Assembly (NCBI RefSeq): GCF_018598175.1
Contig: NZ_JAHESE010000001.1
Coordinates: forward strand, 682,001-746,000
Source: Dawidia cretensis
GTDB lineage: Bacteria > Bacteroidota > Bacteroidia > Cytophagales > Cyclobacteriaceae
Reading direction: 5' to 3'
DNA: 64,000 bases
Shown here: in pieces, positions 42,308 to 50,654 of the stretch
Position numbering within the stretch: the stretch's first letter is position 1
Layout: every line of letters starts with the position of its first letter
The notes under the pieces: generated by a model
Database searches by the model: none
What the model was told of the DNA's origin: nothing
The model's input: only the letters and a program-made list of their open reading frames with translations
Position numbers and translations under genes: made by a program

Positions 42308-42865
42308 ATGAGAACCTACAATCAGCAAATCGAAGACGCTTATGCCAGCTCGCGGCGCGAAGGCGATGGGATGCGCAACCGCGAAATTGAGCGAAGTTCC
42401 GGTCAGGACCGCAGGAACCGCTATCGGGATGATAAATATTCATATTCCCATGAGCCCTATCCTGAAAATGAAATATCACACATGTCGGAACGCGGTAATA
42501 TACGCGGTAATGCTGAACAGCATACCGGTATACATCGCGGCAAGGGTCCCCGGAATTACCGTCGTTCAGACGATCGTATAGTGGAAGATGTCAGTGAATG
42601 TCTGGCGGACGATCCTTATGTGGATGCCTCTGGCATTGCAGTAGAGGTAAAACTGGGAGAAGTGGTGCTGTCGGGCACGGTGCCGGATCGCATGATGAAG
42701 CGTCGTGCAGAAGATATTGTTGAGGCGGTACCCGGGGTGTTGCAAGTTGAGAACAGAATTCGAATAGAAACGACGTTCGAGCAGCAGGGCGCGCCCGAAA
42801 CGGTTGGTGAAAATTCTAATAAGGGCGAGCGCGAAATTGAAATTCGCCGGAATGTAACGGCATAA
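42308..42865 (+). CDS. BON-domain protein
   Basis: A 185-residue protein. A basic, Tyr/Arg-rich disordered region (about 1-90) is followed by one BON domain: DRIVEDVSECLADDPYVDAS, then IAVEVKLGEVVLSGTVPDRM and KRRAEDIVEAVPGVLQVENR, which match the BON fold (OsmY/phospholipid-binding). No signal peptide is visible, so the location is unclear. It starts the plus-strand run that continues with the sugar dehydrogenase (24-base gap), but its link to sugar metabolism is doubtful. Confidence 0.88.
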   Translation: MRTYNQQIEDAYASSRREGDGMRNREIERSSGQDRRNRYRDDKYSYSHEPYPENEISHMSERGNIRGNAEQHTGIHRGKGPRNYRRSDDRIVEDVSECLADDPYVDASGIAVEVKLGEVVLSGTVPDRMMKRRAEDIVEAVPGVLQVENRIRIETTFEQQGAPETVGENSNKGEREIEIRRNVTA

Positions 42866-42889
42866 GACGTAACTGTAGAAAGGAAGCAA

Positions 42890-43927
42890 ATGACATACGA
42901 TCAGAGAAAGTTAGGCGTGGCATTGGTGGGCCTGGGCCGGTATAGCGAAGGACAGCTGGGGCCGGCGCTGAAGGAAACACAACACTGTTATCTCGCTGGC
43001 GTCGTAAGCAGCAGCGAAGAAAAGCGGAAGCGATGGCAGGCGCAATACGACCTACCGGGCAGCAATCTTTATAACTACGATACTTTTGAATCGATGGCGG
43101 CGAACCCCGCCATTGATATTGTATATGTGGTTTTGCCGAACGCATTGCATGCTGAGTACGTTGTTCGTGCAGCACGAACAGGCAAGCATGTTATTTGCGA
43201 GAAGCCGATGGCAACTTCCGTGGAGGAGTGTCAACGGATGATCCGCGCTTGCCAGGAGGCCGGCGTGTTGTTGTCGATCGGGTATCGGCTGCACTTCGAT
43301 CCGTTCAACAAAGAGATGATGCATCTTGGGCAGGATCAAGTTTTTGGCAACGTAAAACGTATTATTGCCGATGATAGCATGACGCTGGAGAAAGAAGAAT
43401 GGCGGCTCGACGGCGCCCTGGCAGGCGGTGGACCGTTGATGAACAACGGCGTTTATTGCGTGCAGGCTGCCCTGTTTGTTACCGGCGAATTACCGGTTGC
43501 CGTGCGGGCCGAGTTTTCGCCGAAGACTAAGCCGGACTTGTTTCGTACGGTGGAGGAGGGTATTCAATGGGAAATGGAATTTGCCAGTGGGAAAAAGGCG
43601 CTTTGTGAGAGTAGCTATAGCAAAGACGGCAATTTGCTGCGGGTCACTGCGGAACGTGGGTGGTTTGAATTGAACCCCGCGTATGAGTATAAAGGGTTGA
43701 AAGGCCAGACGTCGGAAGGTCCGATGGAGTTTCCGACGATCCGTCAGCAAGCGGCGCAGCTGGATGATTTTGCGTTGTGTGTTAAACGTGGTGTAACATC
43801 CCGGGTGTCGGGTGAGATGGGTATGCGTGATGTAGAAATTATGATGGCTATTTATGAATCGGCGCGAAAAGGCGGCGAGCGGGTGACGTTACACCTGGAA
43901 GCATACCAGGACTTAATTGAGCTGTAG
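42890..43927 (+). CDS. Gfo/Idh/MocA-family oxidoreductase
   Basis: A 345-residue NAD(P)-dependent sugar oxidoreductase. The Rossmann loop is VALVGLGRYSEGQLGPAL (GLGxxS), then DIVYVVLPNALHAEYVVRAA and the signature CEKPMATSVEEC with the catalytic Lys. The C-terminal half is the GFO_IDH_MocA beta-sheet domain (GGGPLMNNGVYCVQAALFVT). It oxidises or epimerises sugars or inositol-like compounds. Next is an aldonolactone oxidase (8-base gap), which suggests a short pathway from sugar to lactone oxidation. Confidence 0.94.
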   Translation: MTYDQRKLGVALVGLGRYSEGQLGPALKETQHCYLAGVVSSSEEKRKRWQAQYDLPGSNLYNYDTFESMAANPAIDIVYVVLPNALHAEYVVRAARTGKHVICEKPMATSVEECQRMIRACQEAGVLLSIGYRLHFDPFNKEMMHLGQDQVFGNVKRIIADDSMTLEKEEWRLDGALAGGGPLMNNGVYCVQAALFVTGELPVAVRAEFSPKTKPDLFRTVEEGIQWEMEFASGKKALCESSYSKDGNLLRVTAERGWFELNPAYEYKGLKGQTSEGPMEFPTIRQQAAQLDDFALCVKRGVTSRVSGEMGMRDVEIMMAIYESARKGGERVTLHLEAYQDLIEL

Positions 43928-43935
43928 ATAGTAAC

Positions 43936-45135
43936 ATGCGGGAATGGTCAAATTGGTCGGGATCGTTACGGTTCACGCCCCAGGAATATGTGCGTCCGGA
44001 AAATGAAGATGCGTTGGCGGCAGTGATTCGTCACAGTCGCTCCGCCGGAAAGAAAGTGCGGCTGGCGGCAGCGGGACATTCGTCTTCGCCGCTGGTAGCG
44101 ACGTCGGACACATTATTACACTTACATCATTTTAAAGGACTGGTGTCATACGACACCTTCAGGCGAACGGCCACATTTCGTACGGGCACTACCATACACG
44201 AGGCAAACATGGAATTGCAGCGCGTCGGGCTGGCATTGTTCAACACGGGCGATGTGGATGTGCAGACGCTGGCGGGCGCTATTGCGACCGGTACGCATGG
44301 CAGTGGCCGGGCCCTGCAGAACCTGGCATCGATATTACAGGGTGTGCGGATGATAGATTACGAGGGGAATGTCCAGGTGTTTTCGGAGGAGACACATGCC
44401 GAAGTGATGCGTGCGATGCGCGTGTCGTTGGGGGCATTGGGTATCTTTACGGAGATTGCCGTGAGCGTGCTGCCGTTGTTCCGGCTACGACGATTGGAAC
44501 TGTGTACCGATGTCGAGACGTGTCTGGAACATTTTAATGCCCTGTCGGATGAGAACCGGAACGTGGATTTTTATTGGTATCCGCGCAGCGATGAAATCAA
44601 GGTACGGGTGCTGAATGAACCAGGACGCGGTACCGCATCTTTTCCTGCCGGCTTTCGTTGCGTCGATGACGAGGAAGGATTCGTTGGCGAGATATTGCCG
44701 CGCAAACGTACCCTGAAGTTTGATGAAATGGAGTATGCGTTGCCACGCGAGCAAGGCATAGCATGCTTTCGTGAAGTGCGGGAGCGCATGAAAGATAAAC
44801 ATCGGCAAATGGTAGCATGGCGTGTGTTGTATAGAACAATTGCAGCAGACCAGAATTACCTGAGTCCGCATTACGGCCGGGACAGTGTATCAATCTCACT
44901 TCACCACAATGCCGGCTTGCCGTTTGAGGCGTTCTTTAACGACATTGAACCGATCTTTCGTGCACACGGCGGACGACCGCATTGGGCAAAGAAACATAAC
45001 CTCCGGGCGGAGCACCTCCAGGGTTTATATCCGGAGTGGAGTGCTTTTCGCGCTGTACGTACATCATTTGATCCGGAAGGTTGTTTTATGAATGATCATT
45101 TACGCGAGTTGCTTAATCCGGAAGACAATGGCTGA
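43936..45135 (+). CDS. FAD-linked D-arabinono-/L-gulono-1,4-lactone oxidase-like protein
   Basis: A 399-residue flavoprotein. The VAO-type FAD-binding domain begins with VRPENEDALAAVIRHSRSAG, AAAGHSSSPLVATSDTLLHL, and the GAIATGTHGSGRALQNL loop that holds the cofactor; the C-terminal ALO domain ends with HWAKKHNLRAEHLQGLYPEW and EGCFMNDHLRELL. Members oxidise aldono-1,4-lactones, giving vitamin-C-like products and hydrogen peroxide. Its last 8 bases overlap the next gene. Pathway partners: the Gfo/Idh/MocA enzyme before it. Confidence 0.93.
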   Translation: MREWSNWSGSLRFTPQEYVRPENEDALAAVIRHSRSAGKKVRLAAAGHSSSPLVATSDTLLHLHHFKGLVSYDTFRRTATFRTGTTIHEANMELQRVGLALFNTGDVDVQTLAGAIATGTHGSGRALQNLASILQGVRMIDYEGNVQVFSEETHAEVMRAMRVSLGALGIFTEIAVSVLPLFRLRRLELCTDVETCLEHFNALSDENRNVDFYWYPRSDEIKVRVLNEPGRGTASFPAGFRCVDDEEGFVGEILPRKRTLKFDEMEYALPREQGIACFREVRERMKDKHRQMVAWRVLYRTIAADQNYLSPHYGRDSVSISLHHNAGLPFEAFFNDIEPIFRAHGGRPHWAKKHNLRAEHLQGLYPEWSAFRAVRTSFDPEGCFMNDHLRELLNPEDNG

Positions 45136-45511
45136 ACAAGCGCTGGGTAAAAAGACATGGGCATTTGCGGCCGGGCACATTCCGTTGACGTCGACGGGTC
45201 ATGAGCCGACTTTTACAAGTCATGATAAAATTGCAATTCTAAACACGTCTGCGCAGGATGCTGACATTACGATCACCATCTTTTATGAAGACGGGGACCC
45301 TGTCAAAGATCACACGATATGTGTGAAAGCGAGGCGGATACGCAAGATCCGTTTTAATGACCTGATCAACCCCCTGCCCATTCCGTTGGATAAACTATTC
45401 GGATTTATCATACAATCCAGCGTCGCCGTTGTCGTACAGTTTAGCCGGATGGATACACGTTCTCGCAGCGCCACAGGTTTTTGTGTAACACCTTTCCACG
45501 CATCCGCGTAA
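45128..45511 (+). CDS. Anabaena sensory rhodopsin transducer-family protein
   Basis: A 127-residue protein (start at 45128, MAEQALGKKTWAFAAG). It matches the Anabaena sensory rhodopsin transducer (ASRT) fold: KTWAFAAGHIP, EPTFTSHDKIAILNTSAQDA, ITIFYEDGDPV, ARRIRKIRFNDL and VVQFSRMDTRS. In Anabaena the protein is a tetrameric soluble partner of a rhodopsin; comparative work proposed that the family mostly binds carbohydrates and sits beside sugar genes. Here there is no rhodopsin and it overlaps a lactone oxidase gene by 8 bases, which fits the sugar-binding view. Cytosolic. Confidence 0.9.
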   Translation: MAEQALGKKTWAFAAGHIPLTSTGHEPTFTSHDKIAILNTSAQDADITITIFYEDGDPVKDHTICVKARRIRKIRFNDLINPLPIPLDKLFGFIIQSSVAVVVQFSRMDTRSRSATGFCVTPFHASA

Positions 45512-45518
45512 TATAGCT

Positions 45519-46061
45519 ATGGACGAAACAAACGCTGCCCTCGGCATCCTCACCAGCATGATCACCCCTGCGGTATTGATCATGGCGAGCGGATCTTTAA
45601 TCATGACGACCTCCCAGCGGTTGAGTCGTGTTATTGAACGTGTGCGAAAGACGTCACAGGAGTTTATGCAAATCGAAAGGAGTCACGATCCGGAGTCGGC
45701 CAATGAGGCTAAACGCCGGATTCTCTATACGTTGTTGGAAAAGAGCGCACGGCGCAGCAAGCTGCTGACACGCGCCATGACGTTTTTGTATGTGAGCCTG
45801 GGTCTTTTTGTTACGACCAGTCTGGCGATCGGTGTGGTTGCCATTACACACCTGCGGTATACCTGGATCCCCACCGCGCTCGGCATGATAGGCGCCAGCT
45901 TTTTGTTTTGTGCGTCGGCAATCCTGATCATTGAATCGCGGCTTACGTACAGCGTCATTGCCGACGAGGTGGACTTCGCGATCGAAACCAGCCGGCCCAA
46001 CGCGCCGGAATTTGTAAAAAAGGCCGTGCGCAAAAGCTGGCGCAATTTGTTTAAGCTATAG
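45519..46061 (+). CDS. DUF2721 membrane protein
   Basis: A 180-residue protein of the DUF2721 group: TPAVLIMASGSLIMTTSQRL at the start, then a helical linker and two membrane helices (about 85-108 and 115-137). It ends with IADEVDFAIETS. Function is not known; the family is small, widespread and membrane bound. Seven bases separate it from the ASRT-like gene, so it may be cotranscribed by position only. Confidence 0.88.
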   Translation: MDETNAALGILTSMITPAVLIMASGSLIMTTSQRLSRVIERVRKTSQEFMQIERSHDPESANEAKRRILYTLLEKSARRSKLLTRAMTFLYVSLGLFVTTSLAIGVVAITHLRYTWIPTALGMIGASFLFCASAILIIESRLTYSVIADEVDFAIETSRPNAPEFVKKAVRKSWRNLFKL

Positions 46062-46075
46062 GGAATATATAAGTG

Positions 46076-46738
46076 CTAGGGCTGTGTCAGTTTTCCGAAG
46101 ATCTCGGCAAAAGGATCTCTGCCAACGACGGTATAAAAGAACAATGCGCCAAGCCAGCCGTGGAAGACCCCCATAACATAGATATTTCGGCTTCGGAGAT
46201 AGATGAAACCATACAACAGGGCCAGGATAGTGGTGCCGATCATAAGCCAATAATAGGGATAATGCATCAGGCCAAATAGTAGCGCGGCGGTTACAATAGC
46301 AGTTGCGTGATTGACAGAATGATTTTTTAGATCTTGTAAGTTGCCCGCCACCAGGGCGACGACCAGGAATTGTTGAATGCAGCCCCAGATGGGATAAAGC
46401 AGCAGGATTGGAAAAATATGCCAGGTAAGGTTAAGCGTTCCCCGGTAATATCCGACGAGAAGGCAGAGCACGATGGCAGTGACAGCGAAGGGCAGTACTC
46501 TGCGAGCTACATCCTTGAATGTATCACGTCGGAAACCCCAGTAGGATAGGATTCCGGGCGTGCTTCGGCACCTGTAGAGAACGTAGATCGTCCATCCTCC
46601 GATAATGGAAAGTATAAACGGTAGTTTCCACTGCAATGTATCCATGAATATAAATTTTCCCACGGCTGTTAGGAGGACAGCTACTATTTCAGCTATTCTG
46701 TGGTTGTCGGGAATAATGGGGTTGATAGTATCTTTCAT
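46076..46738 (-). CDS. CPBP-family intramembrane protein, QQ variant
   Basis: A 220-residue membrane protein with about seven helices, started at 46738 (MKDTINPIIPDNHRI). The CPBP (CAAX protease/bacteriocin-processing) fold is visible, with FGLMHYPYYW and GVFHGWLGALFF giving the two conserved His. The first motif, normally EExxxR, reads GCIQQFLVVALVA with QQ, so the acid residues are replaced and the usual glutamic-protease chemistry is doubtful. Its start lies 20 bases after the position where the serpin would end in its native frame, so the two are probably one operon. Confidence 0.85.
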   Translation of the reverse strand: MKDTINPIIPDNHRIAEIVAVLLTAVGKFIFMDTLQWKLPFILSIIGGWTIYVLYRCRSTPGILSYWGFRRDTFKDVARRVLPFAVTAIVLCLLVGYYRGTLNLTWHIFPILLLYPIWGCIQQFLVVALVAGNLQDLKNHSVNHATAIVTAALLFGLMHYPYYWLMIGTTILALLYGFIYLRSRNIYVMGVFHGWLGALFFYTVVGRDPFAEIFGKLTQP

Positions 46739-47954
46739 GGCGATGGTTATCGAAGATATTATTCCTTCGTGGGCTCCGGCATGGCAAGTTTGCCCATGAA
46801 TAAAATGCAGTCGGATTTTTCTCGCGGATGACAAAGATGAAAGGGTGGTTAGCGATGAAATCGCGCGGCGTTGGCGCCGCGCCTCGGATCGCCATACCGA
46901 TGGCTGTTGCGGCGGCGGCTTCGGTACCTTCTTCGTTTACGTCGATAAAGGCTTTGTGAAGAATATCGGATATAAACAGATTTTCCGGACCGTCGTAAAT
47001 GCCTGTAAAGTCAGCTTGACTCGCATTGAACGAACGTGTCATCCCGAAATCCTTCAGGATTTTTTGTACGTCGATACGGTGGTCCATCTTAAATCGTGGA
47101 AATACGATCTCTTTAAAAGGTACGGATTGGCAGGAGCTCGTCCATTCGATATAGTTTTCCGCGGTAAGATATTGCTCCTCGAATGTCTTCATGTCGCCTT
47201 TGGGCAGCAGGACAATCAGCGAATAATCTGCGTTTTTATAGGGTAATTCCAAAACAGATACAACTTCATTTTCAAAGCCCGGGAACTTTCCCGCATGTTG
47301 CATGAACATAGTTTTTATGGGATCGCCAGACGTCGGATAAAAATTTTGTGACGACGTGAGCTCTTTTTTAAAGGGAGAAGCCCAGGAGTCTTTAAAGTAG
47401 ACGGCGTTGGTTAGCACCATGAGTACATCGGAATGAATGGCCTCTGTTGGCAACAGCTCTTTGATTTTGTTGTTTGTCTGGGTTTCGATCGTCTTGTTGA
47501 TCTCCTGTCGGGCACCTTCGGGATCGTCGAAATTAGCCTCCTTCAAGCTGGTCTTAAAATACTCGGCGGTGATTGTTAAAAATTCCTGTTGAAAGGGAAC
47601 TCCTTTTTGTACCCACACCGTGTTGACAACCCTAAAGGGGCTGCCCGCGGCGGTCACATCTTGTATGAGGTATGAAACTTCGGCACTTTGCTTTTCTGGT
47701 TTCTTCAGGAAACCCATGACAGTTTTTATTTCTTCCGCGGTTTCATTGCGTGCGCCGGGATATACCATCGACAGGGCGATGGAGATACTGACGGGTGAAA
47801 AAAATACATTTCCCGGCTCTTTTTCACTGTGTTGTTTATAGAAGTCGATAGAAAAGGACGTGTTGGCGGCGGCCACAAGCCCTTGCGCCGAAAGGGTTTG
47901 GCAGGATACTAATACAGTGAAGATGCCAACGGCCAGGCCGGTCTTTATTTTCAT
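46689..47954 (-). CDS. Serpin (serine protease inhibitor), frameshifted C-terminus
   Basis: A 421-residue ORF with a signal peptide (about residues 1-23, VLVSCQTLSAQG; possible lipobox). Serpin landmarks: NVFFSPVSISIALSMVYPGA, VLMVLTNAVYFKDSWASPF, FIANHPFIFVIREKNPTA, and a reactive loop with the inhibitory hinge EEGTEAAAATAIGM. Counting from the hinge puts P1 at Arg (AIR-G), which predicts a trypsin-like target. After NPTA the frame changes: in the next frame the DNA reads ILFMGKLAMPEPTKE and stops at 46759, the classic serpin end. One base seems lost near 46806, so the real C-terminal strand is replaced by a junk tail that overlaps the CPBP start. Confidence 0.88.
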   Translation of the reverse strand: MKIKTGLAVGIFTVLVSCQTLSAQGLVAAANTSFSIDFYKQHSEKEPGNVFFSPVSISIALSMVYPGARNETAEEIKTVMGFLKKPEKQSAEVSYLIQDVTAAGSPFRVVNTVWVQKGVPFQQEFLTITAEYFKTSLKEANFDDPEGARQEINKTIETQTNNKIKELLPTEAIHSDVLMVLTNAVYFKDSWASPFKKELTSSQNFYPTSGDPIKTMFMQHAGKFPGFENEVVSVLELPYKNADYSLIVLLPKGDMKTFEEQYLTAENYIEWTSSCQSVPFKEIVFPRFKMDHRIDVQKILKDFGMTRSFNASQADFTGIYDGPENLFISDILHKAFIDVNEEGTEAAAATAIGMAIRGAAPTPRDFIANHPFIFVIREKNPTAFYSWANLPCRSPRRNNIFDNHRHERYYQPHYSRQPQNS

Positions 47955-48059
47955 GGTAGGGGGTCCGATGTATTGGACCGCGAAATCTACAAATACCGAG
48001 CCGGACTTATACGCTATAGATGCTATTTTTCTGGAGTGGTGAAATCATTACTTTCGGTT

Positions 48060-48401
48060 ATGGTAACATTAGATTATTTCCGCAAAGTCGCCTTGTCTTT
48101 TCCAGAGGCTACGGAAGAGCCGCATTTTGAGAAGGTATCGTTTCGTGTGCGGAAGAAGATATTTGCAACCTATGATGCCGGGAACAACCAGGCATCGCTC
48201 AAGTTGTCAGAAATGGACCAGAATATTTTCTCGGCAGCCGATAAGACTGCCATTTATCCCGTCCCTAACAAGTGGGGTAAACAGGGTTGGACATTGGTGG
48301 AGCTGAAGAAGGTAAAAAAGAAATTATTTCAGCAGGTTTTGATGACCGCCTATTGTACGGTTGCGCCCGCAAAATTGGCTGAACAGGTCACTGGAGAATA
48401 G
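48060..48401 (+). CDS. MmcQ/YjbR-family protein
   Basis: A 113-residue protein of the MmcQ/YjbR family (CyaY-like fold), started at 48060 (MVTLDYFRKVALSFPEATEE). Typical elements: EEPHFEKVSFRVRKKIFATY and YPVPNKWGKQGWTLVELKKV. Members bind DNA in some reports; a precise role is not established. Cytosolic. The start is chosen because the longer frame has no sense. Confidence 0.88.
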   Translation: MVTLDYFRKVALSFPEATEEPHFEKVSFRVRKKIFATYDAGNNQASLKLSEMDQNIFSAADKTAIYPVPNKWGKQGWTLVELKKVKKKLFQQVLMTAYCTVAPAKLAEQVTGE

Positions 48402-48506
48402 ACTCCTCCAGGAAGAAGTTAAAGATTTTTAAAAAAAAATGCCAGAATATGTCCAGAAGCGTCAGATCGATTGTCAACTGGGCATACAATCAAAAATTTC
48501 AACATT

Positions 48507-48959
48507 ATGAACAATCGACTTAATCCCTGGGAAAAAGGGCAGGCAGCTTTAAAAACGCTTTTTGGCATGGGTGGTTATCTAAAGAAGTCACCCATTGGCG
48601 CCTCGCTGCGCGAGCTGATAGAATTTCGTTTGTCGCAGATTAACGGCTGCGCCTACTGCCTCGACATGCATTATAAAGATGCGCGTGCGCACGGCGAGAC
48701 GGAGCAACGGTTGTACGGCCTGAGCGCATGGCGTGAAGCTCCTTATTATACCGACCGCGAGCGTGCCGCATTGGCCTGGGCCGAAGCTGTTAACAAATGC
48801 GATGTGTCTGACGCAGTGTATGCGGAAGCATTGAAGCAGTTTTCAGAAGAAGAGCTGGTAGACCTTACGCTGGCAGTGGCGTCGATCAATGCCTGGAATC
48901 GTGTCAATATCGCTTTCCCACAAAACATTGGAACCTACCAGGTAGGCCAATTCGGTTAA
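48507..48959 (+). CDS. Carboxymuconolactone decarboxylase/AhpD-like protein
   Basis: A 150-residue AhpD-like protein, started at 48507 (MNNRLNPWEKGQAALK). The catalytic motif is RLSQINGCAYCLDMHYKDA, with the CxxC and nearby His of peroxidase-type AhpD proteins. These are cytosolic and often reduce peroxides or act with sigma factors. It is followed 46 bases later by a YCII/DGPF gene and an ECF sigma factor, a common Bacteroidota arrangement. Confidence 0.93.
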   Translation: MNNRLNPWEKGQAALKTLFGMGGYLKKSPIGASLRELIEFRLSQINGCAYCLDMHYKDARAHGETEQRLYGLSAWREAPYYTDRERAALAWAEAVNKCDVSDAVYAEALKQFSEEELVDLTLAVASINAWNRVNIAFPQNIGTYQVGQFG

Positions 48960-49005
48960 TTTTGAGTTTTAGTGAAACATAAACCAGAACTTTAACCTAT
49001 ATGTT

Positions 49006-49353
49006 ATGAACGAATTCTTATTGATCATTCACCGGGACCTGACCAGTAAAGATGCAACGCCGTCGCCAGAGCAAATGCAGCAATCTATTAAACCTTTCCA
49101 GGATTGGATCGGTGGCATTGCGGCGCAGAATAAGCTGGTGGCGCCGCCGCGGCGCTGGGATCTGACGGGTCGCGTGGTGAAGCAAGACAATGTCGTACTG
49201 AACGGACCGTATGCTGAAATCAAGGAGTCGGTCGGTGGGATGTTCTTTATACGTGCGAACGACTACGAGGAGGCGGTGGAGATAGCCCAGGGATGCCCCA
49301 TTATTAAATGGGGTGCTGTAGTGGAAGTACGTATGGCGGCGCCCACGATGTAA
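49006..49353 (+). CDS. YCII-related (DGPF-domain) protein
   Basis: A 115-residue YCII/DGPF protein: MNEFLLIIHRDLTSKDATPS at the start and VLNGPYAEIKESVGGMFFIR (NGPYAE, DGPF-type motif), then EEAVEIAQGCPI. Small cytosolic ferredoxin-like fold; in ECF42-type clusters DGPF genes lie next to the sigma factor and are thought to be its targets. Here it precedes the sigma gene by 51 bases. Confidence 0.9.
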   Translation: MNEFLLIIHRDLTSKDATPSPEQMQQSIKPFQDWIGGIAAQNKLVAPPRRWDLTGRVVKQDNVVLNGPYAEIKESVGGMFFIRANDYEEAVEIAQGCPIIKWGAVVEVRMAAPTM

Positions 49354-49404
49354 GTTGCAGTAAAAGAATGTCTTTGTAGTTTTACCCGGGCATTCTTACG
49401 GAAG

Positions 49405-50643
49405 ATGGACGACAAAGCCTTGATACCGCATTTGTTCAGAACGGAGTACCGGAACATCGTTTCGGTACTTTCGTATTTGTTCGGTATTCAGCACATCCAG
49501 GTTGCCGAAGACCTTGTGAGCGATACGTTCCTGACGGCCACCGAGCACTGGAGTCTGCATGGCGTGCCGGACAATCCCACGGCCTGGCTATATACGGTCG
49601 CCAAAAACAAAACCCGGAACTACCTCAAGCGGAATACGCTCTTTGAGAAGCAACTTTCGCCCGAGCTACGCTACACCGCTGAGAAGGCGGAGGAGCTCGA
49701 CCTGGACCTGTCTCATAAAAACATTGCCGATAGTCAGCTGGCGATGATGTTTACCATCTGTAACCCTGTAAATTCAACGGAGGCGCAAGTGGCTCTGGCG
49801 TTAAACTTGCTGTGCGGGTTTGGTACACAAGAGATCGCCGATGCTTTTCTGACAAACAAAGAGGTGATCTACAAACGCCTGAGCCGTGCCAAGGAGAAAT
49901 TAAAGGAATCCAACATCCGGATTGAGCAACCTACGTTGACGGAGATAAATGAACGGCTTAATACGGTCCTTACGGCGTTATACCTACTGTTCTCGGAGGG
50001 ATATTACTCCACGTCTCGGGACACCACGCTACGCAAAGACCTCTGCGCAGAAGCTATGCGGTTGTGTGCACTATTACTGGATAATGACATTACCTGCAAG
50101 CCGCCGGTACATGCGTTGCTGGCACTGATGTGTTTTCATGCTTCGCGATTCGACGCGCGGGTAAATGAGCAAGGAGAGTCGATCTTGTATCAAGACCAGG
50201 ACGTGGCGTTGTGGAATCGTGAATTGATCGCGCGCGGCACCTATTTTTTAAATGCCGCCTCGATCGGTACAGCGGTAACACGTTACCACTTAGAGGCTGG
50301 AATTGCTTACTGGCATACGCAGAAAGAAGATACTGCCGAAAAATGGGAGAACATTCTAAGCCTGTATAACGACTTATTGATCCGGGAGTATTCGCCCATT
50401 GCTGCCTTGAACCGTACGTTTGCGTTATCAAAAGCACATGGTAAGGAGGTCGCGATTGCAGAGGCGGAGAAACTAAAGCTTACGACCAATCCATTTTACT
50501 ACTCTTTGTTAGGTAATCTATACACGGGTATCGACAATCGTAAAGCCTTGCAACACTTTGAGACGGCGGCGAATCTGACTACCTCTGCCGCAGACAAGGC
50601 AACCCTGCAACGCACAATCGCGCGACTGCTGGAAAACCAATAG
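49405..50643 (+). CDS. ECF42-type RNA polymerase sigma factor with C-terminal extension
   Basis: A 412-residue protein. The first 170 residues are an ECF sigma factor: sigma-2 region LFRTEYRNIVSVLSYLFGI and DLVSDTFLTATEHWSLHG, sigma-4 region AQVALALNLLCGFGTQEIAD and NKEVIYKRLSRAKEKLKE. The rest (about 170-412) is helical with TPR-like units (ALNRTFALSKAHGKEVA, YYSLLGNLYTGIDNRKAL), the marked feature of the ECF42 group, which lacks an anti-sigma factor and is linked to DGPF proteins. The YCII and AhpD-like genes upstream fit this group. Confidence 0.92.
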   Translation: MDDKALIPHLFRTEYRNIVSVLSYLFGIQHIQVAEDLVSDTFLTATEHWSLHGVPDNPTAWLYTVAKNKTRNYLKRNTLFEKQLSPELRYTAEKAEELDLDLSHKNIADSQLAMMFTICNPVNSTEAQVALALNLLCGFGTQEIADAFLTNKEVIYKRLSRAKEKLKESNIRIEQPTLTEINERLNTVLTALYLLFSEGYYSTSRDTTLRKDLCAEAMRLCALLLDNDITCKPPVHALLALMCFHASRFDARVNEQGESILYQDQDVALWNRELIARGTYFLNAASIGTAVTRYHLEAGIAYWHTQKEDTAEKWENILSLYNDLLIREYSPIAALNRTFALSKAHGKEVAIAEAEKLKLTTNPFYYSLLGNLYTGIDNRKALQHFETAANLTTSAADKATLQRTIARLLENQ

Positions 50644-50654
50644 CGTACGGCCTT

